The notes under the pieces were generated by a model. It had not been told where the DNA came from. It searched no databases and worked only from the letters and a program-made list of their open reading frames with translations. 64,000 bases of DNA from Mycolicibacterium sp. TY81 (lineage in GTDB: Bacteria > Actinomycetota > Actinomycetes > Mycobacteriales > Mycobacteriaceae), in assembly GCF_018326285.1 (NCBI RefSeq), contig NZ_AP023362.1, forward strand, positions 4,650,001 through 4,714,000, written 5' to 3'. Shown here in pieces: positions 25,631 to 34,021 of this stretch (within the stretch, counting starts at the first letter, position 1; each line of letters opens with the position of its first letter). The position numbers and the translations under genes were made by a program.

Positions 25631-26122
25631 TCAGAGCTTATGCAGCACTACGTCCGACAACGTGCCATCGCCGACCGAGGCCGTCATGTAGGTGCAGTGC
25701 GGCTGGCGTCGGCGGTCGGTCGGCGAGCCGGGGTTGAGCAGCCGCAGTCCGGTTGTCGCGGTGCTGTCCCACGGAATGTGGCTGTGCCCGAACACCAGTA
25801 CGTCGGTGTCGGGGTACAGCCGGGCCATGCGCGCGTCGCGTCCCGCCGACGCGCCGGTCTCGTGCGTGACGGTGAACCGCACGCCTTCAAGCGTCACGTC
25901 GGCCCGCTCGGGCAGGCGGGCCCGCAGCTCCGCGCCATCGTTGTTGCCCCAGCAGGCGACCAGCCGTGTCGCTCGCTGCTCGAGTTCGTCGAGCAGCGCG
26001 ACGTCCACCCAGTCGCCGGCGTGCAACACCACGTCGGCGCGGGCCACTTCGTCCCAGACCCGCGCCGGCATGTCGCGGGCGCGCTTGGGCACGTGGGTGT
26101 CGGAGATCAGTAGTAGACGCAT
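25631..26122 (-). CDS. Metallophosphoesterase (YfcE/MJ0936 type)
   Basis: A 163-residue calcineurin-like phosphoesterase. Metal motifs: LLISDTH near the start, HAGDW, GNND, THE and GHSH, in the usual order of the small YfcE-type phosphodiesterases. The ATG at 26122 lies 11 bp after the lactonase gene's stop, and a further in-frame TTG would overlap it, so the two form an operon. Probable phosphodiesterase; natural substrate unknown. Confidence 0.88.
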   Translation of the reverse strand: MRLLLISDTHVPKRARDMPARVWDEVARADVVLHAGDWVDVALLDELEQRATRLVACWGNNDGAELRARLPERADVTLEGVRFTVTHETGASAGRDARMARLYPDTDVLVFGHSHIPWDSTATTGLRLLNPGSPTDRRRQPHCTYMTASVGDGTLSDVVLHKL

Positions 26123-26133
26123 GCCGCTGCGGC

Positions 26134-27117
26134 TCAACTGATCTCGCCGCCGAAATACCGGCGTGGATTGTCGACCAGCATGGTGGTGATCTGTTGGTCG
26201 GTGACGCCGCGTTCGCGCAGTGCGGGCAGCACGTCGTCACTGATGTGCGTCAAGTTCCAGTTGGGCACCGCGGCCAGTTTCCCCTCGTGCGAGAACCAGT
26301 CGATGAAACACGAACTGTCATGCGCCAGCACCATCTTCTCGGCGTATCCGCGTCTGGCGAGCTCCGCCACGGTGTCGACGCGCTGCTCGAACGGCAGCAG
26401 GATGTCGAGCCCGAAGCGGTCCATGCCGAGATACGAACCGGCATCGGCGAGCGCGCACAGGTAATCGAGATCGGTGCTGTCGCCCGAGTGCCCGATCACC
26501 ACCTTCGTGAGGTCGACGCCCTCCTCCCCCAGCACTTTCTGCGCGACGAGCCCGGAGCGGCTGTGCACGTCGGTGTGCACGGTGATCGGCGCGCCGGTCT
26601 GCACGTGGGCCTGGCCGACGGCGCGCATGACCCGCTCGACGCCCGGCGTCAGTCCCTGATGCTCGATGGCGCATTTCAGGAAGGCCGCGCGCACGCCGGT
26701 ACCGCCGATGCCCTCCCGGATATCACGGACGAACAGCTCGACCATCGGCTCGGGGGTGTCGAAGAGCAGGCCGGGTCCGGTGTGCAGGAACTGGAACGGC
26801 ACGTCGTTGTAGGTGTAGATGCCGGTCGCGACAACGATGTTGATGTCGACCTGCTCATTGACCCGCTGAATCCGGGGCAGGTACCGGCCCAATCCGATCA
26901 CCGTCGGGTCGACGATGGTGTCGATGCCACGCGATTTGCATTGGCGCAGTTGGTCTATCGCGTCAGCGATGCGGGCGTCCTCGTCCCACTGCGACGGATA
27001 GTCCGGGAAGTTCTGCCGAATCTCGTCGCTCAGGATGAACACGTGCTCATGCATGAGCGTGGCCCCGAGGCGGTCGACGGGCACCGGGCCCCTGACGGTC
27101 TGCACGTGCGTCATCAC
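26134..27117 (-). CDS. Phosphotriesterase-like lactonase (PLL)
   Basis: A 327-residue TIM-barrel amidohydrolase. Binuclear metal ligands are H23 and H25 (HEH), carboxylated K148 (FLKCA), H181, H210 (IGHSG) and D267 (AHD). The TGIYTYNDVPFQF segment and an arginine in MDRFG are typical of SsoPox-like lactonases that open N-acyl-homoserine or other lactones and have weak phosphotriesterase activity. It leads a two-gene operon with the phosphoesterase and diverges from a small membrane protein, sharing a palindrome. Confidence 0.9.
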   Translation of the reverse strand: MMTHVQTVRGPVPVDRLGATLMHEHVFILSDEIRQNFPDYPSQWDEDARIADAIDQLRQCKSRGIDTIVDPTVIGLGRYLPRIQRVNEQVDINIVVATGIYTYNDVPFQFLHTGPGLLFDTPEPMVELFVRDIREGIGGTGVRAAFLKCAIEHQGLTPGVERVMRAVGQAHVQTGAPITVHTDVHSRSGLVAQKVLGEEGVDLTKVVIGHSGDSTDLDYLCALADAGSYLGMDRFGLDILLPFEQRVDTVAELARRGYAEKMVLAHDSSCFIDWFSHEGKLAAVPNWNLTHISDDVLPALRERGVTDQQITTMLVDNPRRYFGGEIS

Positions 27118-27159
27118 GGCCAGTCTGTGTCATGAGCGGTCGAGCATCAAGACCCTATA

Positions 27160-27172
27160 TCAACTGAGTTGA
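27160..27172. promoter_or_regulatory. Palindromic operator candidate TCAACTGAGTTGA
   Basis: A perfect 13-bp palindrome, 43 bp before the lactonase and 70 bp before the divergent membrane protein. The longer context TATATCAACT(N)A(N)TTGA recurs on the minus strand ahead of mmpS (27796-27811). Confidence 0.55.
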
Positions 27173-27241
27173 CAAGCACCGCGTGTTGCCAGTTAGCTGA
27201 GGTAACGTCCCACCCATCTGCGAACTGCAAAGGAGTGCCCC

Positions 27242-27706
27242 ATGGATTGGAACTTCCTCGGCACCGACTGGCACCTGTTCGGCAAGCTGGCCGACGTCGC
27301 CCTGCTGACACTGCTGTTCGCCGCGACGGTGATGTTCTTCTACATCCAGCGCCTGCGGAAACAACCGCAGTTGCCGATCGCCGAAAACGTCCGGGCCAAG
27401 CAGACGGTGCTCACGAAGGTCCGCAAGCGCCAGCCGATGACCGCTGAAGAGCTCGAATATGCCACCCAGGTGATCGACAATCAGCGGACGTTGATGACAT
27501 TCGCAATTCCCCTGACGATCTTTTCGCTGGGGTGTTTCTACGTGCTCGGCAGTCTCGAGCAACTCCACGGCGCAACCCCTTCGGAGCGCACCTTTCTCGG
27601 GGTCATCGCCATGATCTCGTCCATCAATGTGACCACCCAGATCTTCCGCGTGATCAAGCTGAAAAAGCGGCTCGGAAACGTCACCTTGGTGGATTCTGGG
27701 AATTAG
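27242..27706 (+). CDS. Small conserved membrane protein
   Basis: A 154-residue protein with an N-terminal membrane helix (about 17-35), a charged middle with KVRKRQPMTAEELEYATQVIDNQ, and two more hydrophobic segments (about 83-103 and 115-135), ending in a basic helix. AAAGGAG 6-7 bases before the ATG supports the start. I do not recognise the family. It lies between a lactonase operon and mmpS-mmpL and shares an operator-like motif with both. Confidence 0.75.
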   Translation: MDWNFLGTDWHLFGKLADVALLTLLFAATVMFFYIQRLRKQPQLPIAENVRAKQTVLTKVRKRQPMTAEELEYATQVIDNQRTLMTFAIPLTIFSLGCFYVLGSLEQLHGATPSERTFLGVIAMISSINVTTQIFRVIKLKKRLGNVTLVDSGN

Positions 27707-27795
27707 CTGGACGCTCTCACCTCGTCTTTCTATTCCACGGAATATGTGGAAAGCCGTGCGTGTCCAATCACTGATAGTGTTTACGCCGATTCATC

Positions 27796-27817
27796 TCAAG
27801 TTAGTTGATATACAACT
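27796..27817. promoter_or_regulatory. Operator-like motif upstream of mmpS
   Basis: TCAAGTTAGTTGA (27796-27808) matches the 27160 palindrome in its outer TCAA..TTGA halves, and overlaps a second inverted repeat, AGTTG-ATATA-CAACT (27803-27817). It lies 24-45 bp before the mmpS GTG. Confidence 0.5.
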
Positions 27818-27840
27818 CGCCGACGTCGAAAGGTGATCGA

Positions 27841-28284
27841 GTGAGCCAACGCTCTACCGCCCGACGATTCCTCGCACGAGCCTGGATGCCGTTGATCGCC
27901 CTCATCGCGATCGGCGTCGGCGTGCTGTGCATGGTCAAGGTCCACGAATTCTCCGAGCCGGGACCGGTGCTGGCCGTCAACCCGCCGCAGGCGCCCCCGG
28001 AGTTCACCCCCAAGACGCTCACCTACGAGGTGTTCGGCACCCTCGGGTCCGGCGGCCTGCTTTCGTACGTCGACATCAGCGGACACCCCCACAAGGTCGA
28101 TCTCACCGAACTGCCGTGGTCGCACACCGAGACCACGACCCTCACCGTCGTCTCCGGCAGCATCTCGGTCCAGGTGCACGGCGGCACCGTCGGCTGCCGG
28201 ATGAAGGTGAATGACGTTGTCCGCGACGAACAGTCCGACGAGCACGGCAACGCCGACGTCGCCTGCCGGGTGAAGTCCGCGTGA
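27841..28284 (+). CDS. MmpS-family transport accessory protein
   Basis: A 147-residue protein with a short cytoplasmic N-terminus, one membrane helix (about 15-34) and a periplasmic beta-rich domain (LTYEVFGTLGSGGLLSYVDI onward, ending with a conserved Cys near CRVKSA). MmpS proteins act with MmpL pumps in exporting lipids or siderophores. GTG at 27841 with AAAGG 7 bases upstream is chosen over the TTG at 27805, which lies in the operator. It overlaps mmpL by 4 bp. Confidence 0.9.
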   Translation: MSQRSTARRFLARAWMPLIALIAIGVGVLCMVKVHEFSEPGPVLAVNPPQAPPEFTPKTLTYEVFGTLGSGGLLSYVDISGHPHKVDLTELPWSHTETTTLTVVSGSISVQVHGGTVGCRMKVNDVVRDEQSDEHGNADVACRVKSA

Positions 28285-31160
28285 CCGACACCGACACCGC
28301 CCCGATCGCCCGCCCGGCGCACAGCGCGGCAAAGCGCCCCTTCGTCCCCAGAATGGTTCGCCTGCTGGCGATTCCGATCATCGTCTTCTGGGCCCTGCTC
28401 GCGGTGGTCACCAATACCTTCGTGCCGAAGATCGAAGATGTCGCCGAGGAACTCGCCGGCCCGATGGTGCCGACCTACGCGCCGTCCCAGGTGGCCATGC
28501 TGGCCATCGGCAAGGAATTCCACGAGTCGACCTCCACCAGCCTGACGATGCTGGTGCTGGAAGCCGATCGCGGCCTGACCGAGCAGGACCGCGACTACTA
28601 CGCGGGTTTGGTCCGCACGCTCAACGCCGACACCACGCACGTCCAGTACGTCATGGACACGTGGGGCAAGCCGATCACCGCCGCCGGCGCACAAAGCCTC
28701 GACGGCAAATCCGCCTACGTCCTGCTCCGCCTCGCCGGCGACATCGGTCAGATGGAGGCCAACAACTCGGTCGACGCCGTCAGGAAGATCGTCAAGGACT
28801 CCAATCCGCCTGCCGGACTGAAGGTTTACGTCAGTGGTGCGGCACCGCTGGCGGCCGACACCGTCGAGATCGCCAACTCCAGCCTGAACAACATCACCAT
28901 CGCGACGATGTTCCTGATCATCTTCATGCTGTTGCTGGTCTACCGCTCCGTCGTCACGATGCTGGTGCCGTTCTTCGGCGTGATCCTGCTGATGTTGTCG
29001 GTCAAGGGCGTCATCTCGGCGATCGGGCACTACGGCTTCATCCCGCTGTCGTCGTTCGCCACCAACATGGTCATCTCGCTGACCCTCGGCGCGGGTACCG
29101 ACTACGGCATCTTCCTCATCGGCCGATATCACGAGGCCCGCCTGGCCGGACAAAGTCGTGAGGACGCGTATTACACCGCCTACAAGGGTGTTTCGCATGT
29201 CATCGTCGGCTCGGGTCTGACCATCGCCGGCGCCTGCGCGTGTCTGACGTTCGCTCGGCTGAACTATTTCCACACCATGGGCCCCGCCGTCGCGGTGAGC
29301 ATGCTGATCACCATCGCCGGCGCCCTGACCATCGGACCCGCCCTGCTCAGCGTCGGCAGCCTCTTCGGGCTCTTCGACCCGAAACAGGAAGTCAAGGCGA
29401 AGCTGTACCGGCGCATCGGCACCGCCGTGGTGCGCTGGCCCAAGCCGATCCTCGTCGCCAGTGTCGCGGTCGTCTCGGTCGGCGCGGTGTTTGTGCCCAC
29501 CTACCGCGTCAGCTACGACGACCGTACCTACCAGCCGCCAGATGCCCCGGCCAACCAGGGATTTCAGGCCGCCGACCGGCACTTCCCCAAGAGCAAGCTG
29601 TTCAGCGAGATGCTGATGGTCCAAGCCGACCACGACATGCGCAACTCGGCCGACTTCATCTCGCTGGACCGGGTGGCCAAGGCCCTGATCCGTCTGCCCG
29701 GTGTGGCGATGGTGCAGAGCATCACCCGCCCCATGGGACGGGCGCTCGAACACGCCTCCATTCCTTACCTTTTCACCACACAGGGCAGCGGCAACGGTCA
29801 GCAGCTGCCGTTCACCCAGCACAACAACGAGAACACCGCGAAGCAGGCGAAGATCACCGCGCACAGCATCGAGGTGCTGAAGAAGACGGCCGACCTGACC
29901 CAGACCCTCGCCGACGAGCTGCACAACACCGTGCTGACCCTCGAGGACATGGAGCAGGTCACCAACGACATGCGCGACGCGGTCGCCAACCTCGACGATT
30001 TCATGCGCCCGCTCCGCGCGTATTTCTATTGGGAACCACACTGTTTCGATATCCCGGTGTGCTGGTCGTTCCGGTCGCTGTTCGACGTGATCGACAAGGT
30101 CGACAACCTGGCGGCCGACATCGGCAAGGCCGTCGGATCCTTCGAGGTGATCGACAGCCTCATGCCGCAGATGGTGTCGCTGCTGCGCCAGACGGTCGCC
30201 GACAATCAGGCGTTGCTCGCGATCATCGTGAACAACTACGGCCCCACCGACATTCAGAACCGGAATACCGACCAGACCTTCGACGACATGATCAACGTCG
30301 GCAACGACTTCGACGCGTCGCGCAGTGATGACTTCTTCTACATTCCCCGCGAAGCGTTCGACAACGACGACATCAAAATCGGTATGTCACTGATGATGTC
30401 GCCCGATGGGCATGCTGCGCGCTTCATCGTCATCCACGAGGGCAACGCGATGGGGCCCGAGGGCATCGAGCACGTCGAACAGTTCCCCGACGCGATCAAG
30501 ATCGCGCTCAAGGAGACGTCGCTGGCCGGGTCGAAGATCTACATCGGCGGATCCGGGTCCAACAACAAGGACATCCAGCTGTACGCCAAGAACGACCTGA
30601 TGATCGCGGCCATCGCTGCCTTCGTCCTGATCTTCCTGATCATGATGATCATCACGCGATCCCTGGTGGCCGCCTTGGTGATTCCCGGCACGGTGGCGTT
30701 CTCCTACGCCGGCGCGTTCGGGCTGTCGGTGCTGATCTGGCAGCACCTGATCGGGCTACCCCTGCACTGGCTGATCCTGCCGCTGACCTTCATCGTGCTG
30801 GTGGCCGTCGGCTCGGACTACAACCTGCTGCTGGTCGCCCGGCTCAAGGAGGAAATCCACGCCGGCCTGAACACCGGCCTCATCCGCGCCCTCGGCAGCA
30901 CTGGCGGCGTCGTGACCTCCGCGGGCCTGGTGTTCGCGTTCACCATGCTGGCCATGCTGTCCAGTGATCTGCGGACCATCGGCCAGATGGGGTCGACGGT
31001 CTGCATCGGCCTGCTGCTCGACACCCTGGTGGTGCGGTCGTTCATCGTGCCGTGTCTGGTGCGACTGCTGGGCCCCTGGTTCTGGTGGCCGACATTCGTC
31101 CGGCAGCGGCCGCTACGTCCGTACACGCCGGCCACCTTGACCCCGGCTAACACTGTGTAG
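28281..31160 (+). CDS. MmpL-family RND transporter
   Basis: A 959-residue proton-driven exporter of the mycobacterial MmpL class. One helix near the N-terminus is followed by a periplasmic porter loop, helices 2-6 (about 200-370), a second large loop with a helical, coiled-coil-prone part (about 510-680), and helices 7-12 (about 770-945). The proton-relay Asp-Tyr pairs are intact: D274-Y275 in helix 4 and D846-Y847 in helix 10. Starts at GTG overlapping mmpS. The size and mmpS partner fit the MmpL4/MmpL5 group (siderophore, glycopeptidolipid or drug export); the cargo is not evident from the sequence. Confidence 0.94.
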   Translation: MTDTDTAPIARPAHSAAKRPFVPRMVRLLAIPIIVFWALLAVVTNTFVPKIEDVAEELAGPMVPTYAPSQVAMLAIGKEFHESTSTSLTMLVLEADRGLTEQDRDYYAGLVRTLNADTTHVQYVMDTWGKPITAAGAQSLDGKSAYVLLRLAGDIGQMEANNSVDAVRKIVKDSNPPAGLKVYVSGAAPLAADTVEIANSSLNNITIATMFLIIFMLLLVYRSVVTMLVPFFGVILLMLSVKGVISAIGHYGFIPLSSFATNMVISLTLGAGTDYGIFLIGRYHEARLAGQSREDAYYTAYKGVSHVIVGSGLTIAGACACLTFARLNYFHTMGPAVAVSMLITIAGALTIGPALLSVGSLFGLFDPKQEVKAKLYRRIGTAVVRWPKPILVASVAVVSVGAVFVPTYRVSYDDRTYQPPDAPANQGFQAADRHFPKSKLFSEMLMVQADHDMRNSADFISLDRVAKALIRLPGVAMVQSITRPMGRALEHASIPYLFTTQGSGNGQQLPFTQHNNENTAKQAKITAHSIEVLKKTADLTQTLADELHNTVLTLEDMEQVTNDMRDAVANLDDFMRPLRAYFYWEPHCFDIPVCWSFRSLFDVIDKVDNLAADIGKAVGSFEVIDSLMPQMVSLLRQTVADNQALLAIIVNNYGPTDIQNRNTDQTFDDMINVGNDFDASRSDDFFYIPREAFDNDDIKIGMSLMMSPDGHAARFIVIHEGNAMGPEGIEHVEQFPDAIKIALKETSLAGSKIYIGGSGSNNKDIQLYAKNDLMIAAIAAFVLIFLIMMIITRSLVAALVIPGTVAFSYAGAFGLSVLIWQHLIGLPLHWLILPLTFIVLVAVGSDYNLLLVARLKEEIHAGLNTGLIRALGSTGGVVTSAGLVFAFTMLAMLSSDLRTIGQMGSTVCIGLLLDTLVVRSFIVPCLVRLLGPWFWWPTFVRQRPLRPYTPATLTPANTV

Positions 31161-31187
31161 TTGTCAAGGTGCGCAATGCTTTAGGTG

Positions 31188-32426
31188 TTATGCGGCTGTG
31201 TCGAGGCGCATGGTGCGGCGGTTGTATGCGGGGATCGGTTTTCGTTGCGGGTCGACGGCCGCGGGTGGGACGAGCCAGGGGTGTTTGTCCAGGCCCATGA
31301 CGACGTCCCAGCCGTCGTGGTGGACGTTGGCGTGGCAGGCCGGGCACAGCAGGCAGCCGTTGGCTAGTGATGTCTCACCGTGGTGGGTCCAGTGGATGAT
31401 GTGGTGGGCGTGGGTGCGTCCGGGTGGTGCGCCGCATTTGATGCAGCACTGATCCCGCAGATACAGCGCTTTGCGCAGGTGCGCCGGGAACAGCCGCTTC
31501 TCGCGCCCCATATCGAGGGGTACGTGTTCGCCGTCGACGATGATCGTGGTGACGGTGGTGTCGCAGCAGATTCGTTCCAGGGTCATGGTGCTGATCGATC
31601 CGATGAATTCCAACGCCGCCAGGTCGGGGGTGTCGGCGGGCACCGTCACCAGTAGCTGGGTGCGCGGCGCGGACGCGGTGTCGCCGCCGCGGGCGGCGAT
31701 GTCCAGCACCGCTTCCAGCGCATCCGCCCGCCGCCTGCCCGCCGTGCGGGTGTCGGGGGTGCCGTCGGGTTCTGGCCGCGGTGCCGAGTGTTCCTCGATC
31801 GCTGCGACCAGCTTGGCGCCCACCTCCACGTCCAAGTCCGCGCGCACCTGCACCCGACCATCGGAGGTGACGCGATGCTCGACGGTGTTGATCGACCGGT
31901 CCTCCGCAGCCGGCAGGCCACCTTCGGCGGCGGCGACCCGGTTGCCCAAACGCCGCGCGCGTTTGTCGATGTCGGCGGGGGTGGCGCCGGAGAAGAACTG
32001 CCCCAACAGATCGGTCACCTGCGCGAACCGGGCTTCTTCGTCTACCTCACCGGGTGCGCGGGCTTGGATGTGGTTGATGCCTTTGACGATCGCATCGACA
32101 TGCTCCCCGGAGATCGCACCGTCGGCGGCATGGGCCGTGAGCGTGGGTAACGCCGGCAAGGCGCCCGATACCCGGATAAAGCGCTCGGCCACCGATGGCG
32201 CACACCCCAACGCCATCAACAACTCCCGCGACGTCCGGCCCTGCGCCGCCGCCACCCCGCGGCGATCCAGCACCCCGGTCAGCATCGCTGCCAGATGATC
32301 GATCACGCCACGCAGTGTCAGTAGCGTCCGCAGCACACCAAGTGCGGCATCCCCGGTGATGTCTTCGGAAATGACCACGCCGCGCAGGTGGTCGAGGAGA
32401 GCTTTGAGATCCGGTGCGATTCCCAT
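31188..32426 (-). CDS. DUF222 / 13E12-family HNH endonuclease
   Basis: A 412-residue member of the mycobacterial 13E12 repeat family: a helical DUF222 domain (about 30-330) followed by a C-terminal HNH nuclease (CIKCGAPPGRTHAHHIIHW, then CLLCPACHANVHH). Both zinc Cys pairs and the HH of the active site are present. The ATG at 32426 lies 12 bp downstream of a LexA box; the frame is open upstream but would cross that box. Probably induced by DNA damage. Family members are multicopy and can recombine with each other. Confidence 0.9.
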   Translation of the reverse strand: MGIAPDLKALLDHLRGVVISEDITGDAALGVLRTLLTLRGVIDHLAAMLTGVLDRRGVAAAQGRTSRELLMALGCAPSVAERFIRVSGALPALPTLTAHAADGAISGEHVDAIVKGINHIQARAPGEVDEEARFAQVTDLLGQFFSGATPADIDKRARRLGNRVAAAEGGLPAAEDRSINTVEHRVTSDGRVQVRADLDVEVGAKLVAAIEEHSAPRPEPDGTPDTRTAGRRRADALEAVLDIAARGGDTASAPRTQLLVTVPADTPDLAALEFIGSISTMTLERICCDTTVTTIIVDGEHVPLDMGREKRLFPAHLRKALYLRDQCCIKCGAPPGRTHAHHIIHWTHHGETSLANGCLLCPACHANVHHDGWDVVMGLDKHPWLVPPAAVDPQRKPIPAYNRRTMRLDTAA

Positions 32427-32437
32427 AACACATCGTA

Positions 32438-32452
32438 TCGAACATACGTTCG
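32438..32452 (-). promoter_or_regulatory. Mycobacterial SOS box (LexA site)
   Basis: TCGAAC-ATAC-GTTCG matches the mycobacterial LexA consensus TCGAAC(N4)GTTCGA except for the last base. It sits directly upstream of the DUF222/HNH gene, as known for other 13E12 genes. Confidence 0.85.
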
Positions 32453-32574
32453 CGAAAGGCAACGGATCTATCGCTCCGAACTTTCCGGCATGCCAGAGGG
32501 CGAGCCGCGAAGTGGCGGCTAGGTCACTGCGCGCTAGGCGAGAGAGCAAGCGCCGATCGCGACGCCCAACCGGC

Positions 32575-33366
32575 CTAGCCGCCGACCGCTTGCCGCAGCA
32601 GCTGCGGATCATGGGCGTTGACGAGGGACATATCAGGTTCATCCGAAGCCCAAAGTTCGCTCAGCCGTTGATGATTGGCCTGCACCTTCGCCCAGTCGAA
32701 GGCAACTGAGCGTTCCATCAGACGCAGGGCCCACGGCGCGGTATTGCTGCCGTCGAGCTGGCCACGATGGTAGAAGCTGTCGCCGGCGTGCAGGATCCAG
32801 CGGTCCCCGGCGTCGACCGCGACCGCGGCGTGCCCGCGAGTATGCCCCGGCAGGCTGATCAAGACGATGCCGTCAGCGATCTCGGCCAACTCTTTGGCGC
32901 CGGGGAACCCGCGCCACGACTCCGAGGCCGCAGGCGAGTGCTCGACCAACACTGGGCCGTGCGCGTGACCGGCCGGCAGGTACCGCTGTTTCTCCACGAG
33001 CGTCTTCGGGTGCAGTGCCGCGAATGCCTCGGCGTTGGTGAGATGCACTTGCGCCCAAGGGAAGTCAGCGAGACCTCCCACATGGTCCGCGTCGAAGTGC
33101 GTCACCACAATGTGCCGCACGTCGCTGGGCTCGAACCCGAGCCGGCGGACCTGGTGGACCGCGGCTTCCCGAGGATCGAACACCGGGCGGACGTAGAAGC
33201 GCGCGGGACCGAAGCGACTGCCCGGCGACTCGGCATCCCGTAGGCCCAGCCCGGAGTCGACGAGCACGAGACCGCCCGGCGTTTCGACAAGCAGTACGTG
33301 GCAGACCAATCCGTCGGGCACGAACCGCGGATGCATGGTGCCGCAGTTGAGGTGGTGGACCCTCAT
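32575..33366 (-). CDS. Metallo-beta-lactamase fold hydrolase
   Basis: A 263-residue MBL-fold enzyme with THFDADHVGG at 89-98 (ligands H90, D92, D94, H95), a further histidine in PGHTRGH, an aspartate in LHAGDSFYH and a final one in NAHD. The fold resembles glyoxalase II or AHL-lactonase-like hydrolases. Its ATG overlaps the stop of the NTF2-like gene (ATGA), so the two are translationally coupled. Probably repressed by the divergent TetR protein. Substrate unknown; a lactone or thioester is plausible. Confidence 0.88.
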   Translation of the reverse strand: MRVHHLNCGTMHPRFVPDGLVCHVLLVETPGGLVLVDSGLGLRDAESPGSRFGPARFYVRPVFDPREAAVHQVRRLGFEPSDVRHIVVTHFDADHVGGLADFPWAQVHLTNAEAFAALHPKTLVEKQRYLPAGHAHGPVLVEHSPAASESWRGFPGAKELAEIADGIVLISLPGHTRGHAAVAVDAGDRWILHAGDSFYHRGQLDGSNTAPWALRLMERSVAFDWAKVQANHQRLSELWASDEPDMSLVNAHDPQLLRQAVGG

Positions 33367-33920
33367 GTCAGGTCAGCCGGGGCCGTCTCGACGAGCCGGG
33401 CATCGGGTTGGCTGGACATGCCCAGCAGCCCCCGCAGTCCGCGGATGACGGTGGGCCAGTTTCGCGGATCACGCAGATTCAGGCCTCCCACAAGCTGTTT
33501 CAGCATCGTCAGCGTGTCGAAGTAGATGCGTTCGGCGACCAGGTTCTCGTTCTCGTCGAACACGAAATAGGCCGTCATCCGGGTGCGGTGCCGCGAACCC
33601 GTGGCCGGGATACCGCCGAGCGGTCCGAGATGCGTTCCGAGGAGCCAGAATTCGACGATCACGGCATCAGCGCTGTGTCGCAGCGCGATGATCTCGTGAT
33701 CCTGGTCGGGAAACGCGACGCGGGTGTCGTGGTAGTAGCCACGCACATCGGCGTCACCGTCATGGACGGTGAGCGTCGGGATGATCTCGTAGTGCGGATG
33801 CGGGAAGGTCGCGAGCACGTCGTCCCAGTCCTGTCGGACCTCGTCGTGGAAGTGGTCGAGGACGAGCTTTTCGCGCGCCTGCAATACCTCGACGGAAGGG
33901 ATGGCGAAGCGGTGCGTCAT
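33363..33920 (-). CDS. NTF2-like / SnoaL-fold protein
   Basis: A 185-residue cone-shaped NTF2-like protein of the polyketide-cyclase/ketosteroid-isomerase type (HPHYEIIPTLTVHDGDADV, GYYHDTRVAFPDQDHEI, VFDENENLVAERIYFD). GGAGG lies 7 bases upstream of the ATG at 33920. First gene of a two-gene operon with the MBL hydrolase; the upstream 100 bp contain a long inverted repeat shared with the TetR gene. An isomerase or hydrolase role is possible but not shown. Confidence 0.82.
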   Translation of the reverse strand: MTHRFAIPSVEVLQAREKLVLDHFHDEVRQDWDDVLATFPHPHYEIIPTLTVHDGDADVRGYYHDTRVAFPDQDHEIIALRHSADAVIVEFWLLGTHLGPLGGIPATGSRHRTRMTAYFVFDENENLVAERIYFDTLTMLKQLVGGLNLRDPRNWPTVIRGLRGLLGMSSQPDARLVETAPADLT

Positions 33921-33944
33921 GGCGTCCTCCTCGAACTGCAAAGT

Positions 33945-33993
33945 ATTTCCACACCGTGGGATTAACTCGACGATAATCCCACGGTGTGGAAAT
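33945..33993. promoter_or_regulatory. 20-bp perfect inverted repeat, double TetR operator
   Basis: ATTTCCACACCGTGGGATTA (33945-33964) and its exact reverse complement (33974-33993) flank a 9-base spacer. Each arm also holds its own palindrome, CCAC-ACC-GTGG, so this is probably two dimer sites 28-29 bp apart, controlling the NTF2-like operon and the TetR gene. Confidence 0.85.
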
Positions 33994-34021
33994 TTGCAAG
34001 GCTCTGGGCCAGAATGAGGCC

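Noticed and set aside
27733..27751. TTCCAC/GTGGAA hairpin after the small membrane protein gene
   Set aside because: Only 6 bp of stem and no T run on the plus strand; too weak to call a terminator.
28023..30041. 672-codon minus-strand frame under mmpL
   Set aside because: Shadow of mmpL: rich in His, Asp, Val and Gly, no domains. The opposite strand encodes a full RND transporter with its D-Y relay pairs.
32427..32642. N-terminal extension of the DUF222/HNH frame
   Set aside because: It would cross the LexA box and has no family similarity; the ATG at 32426 is preferred.
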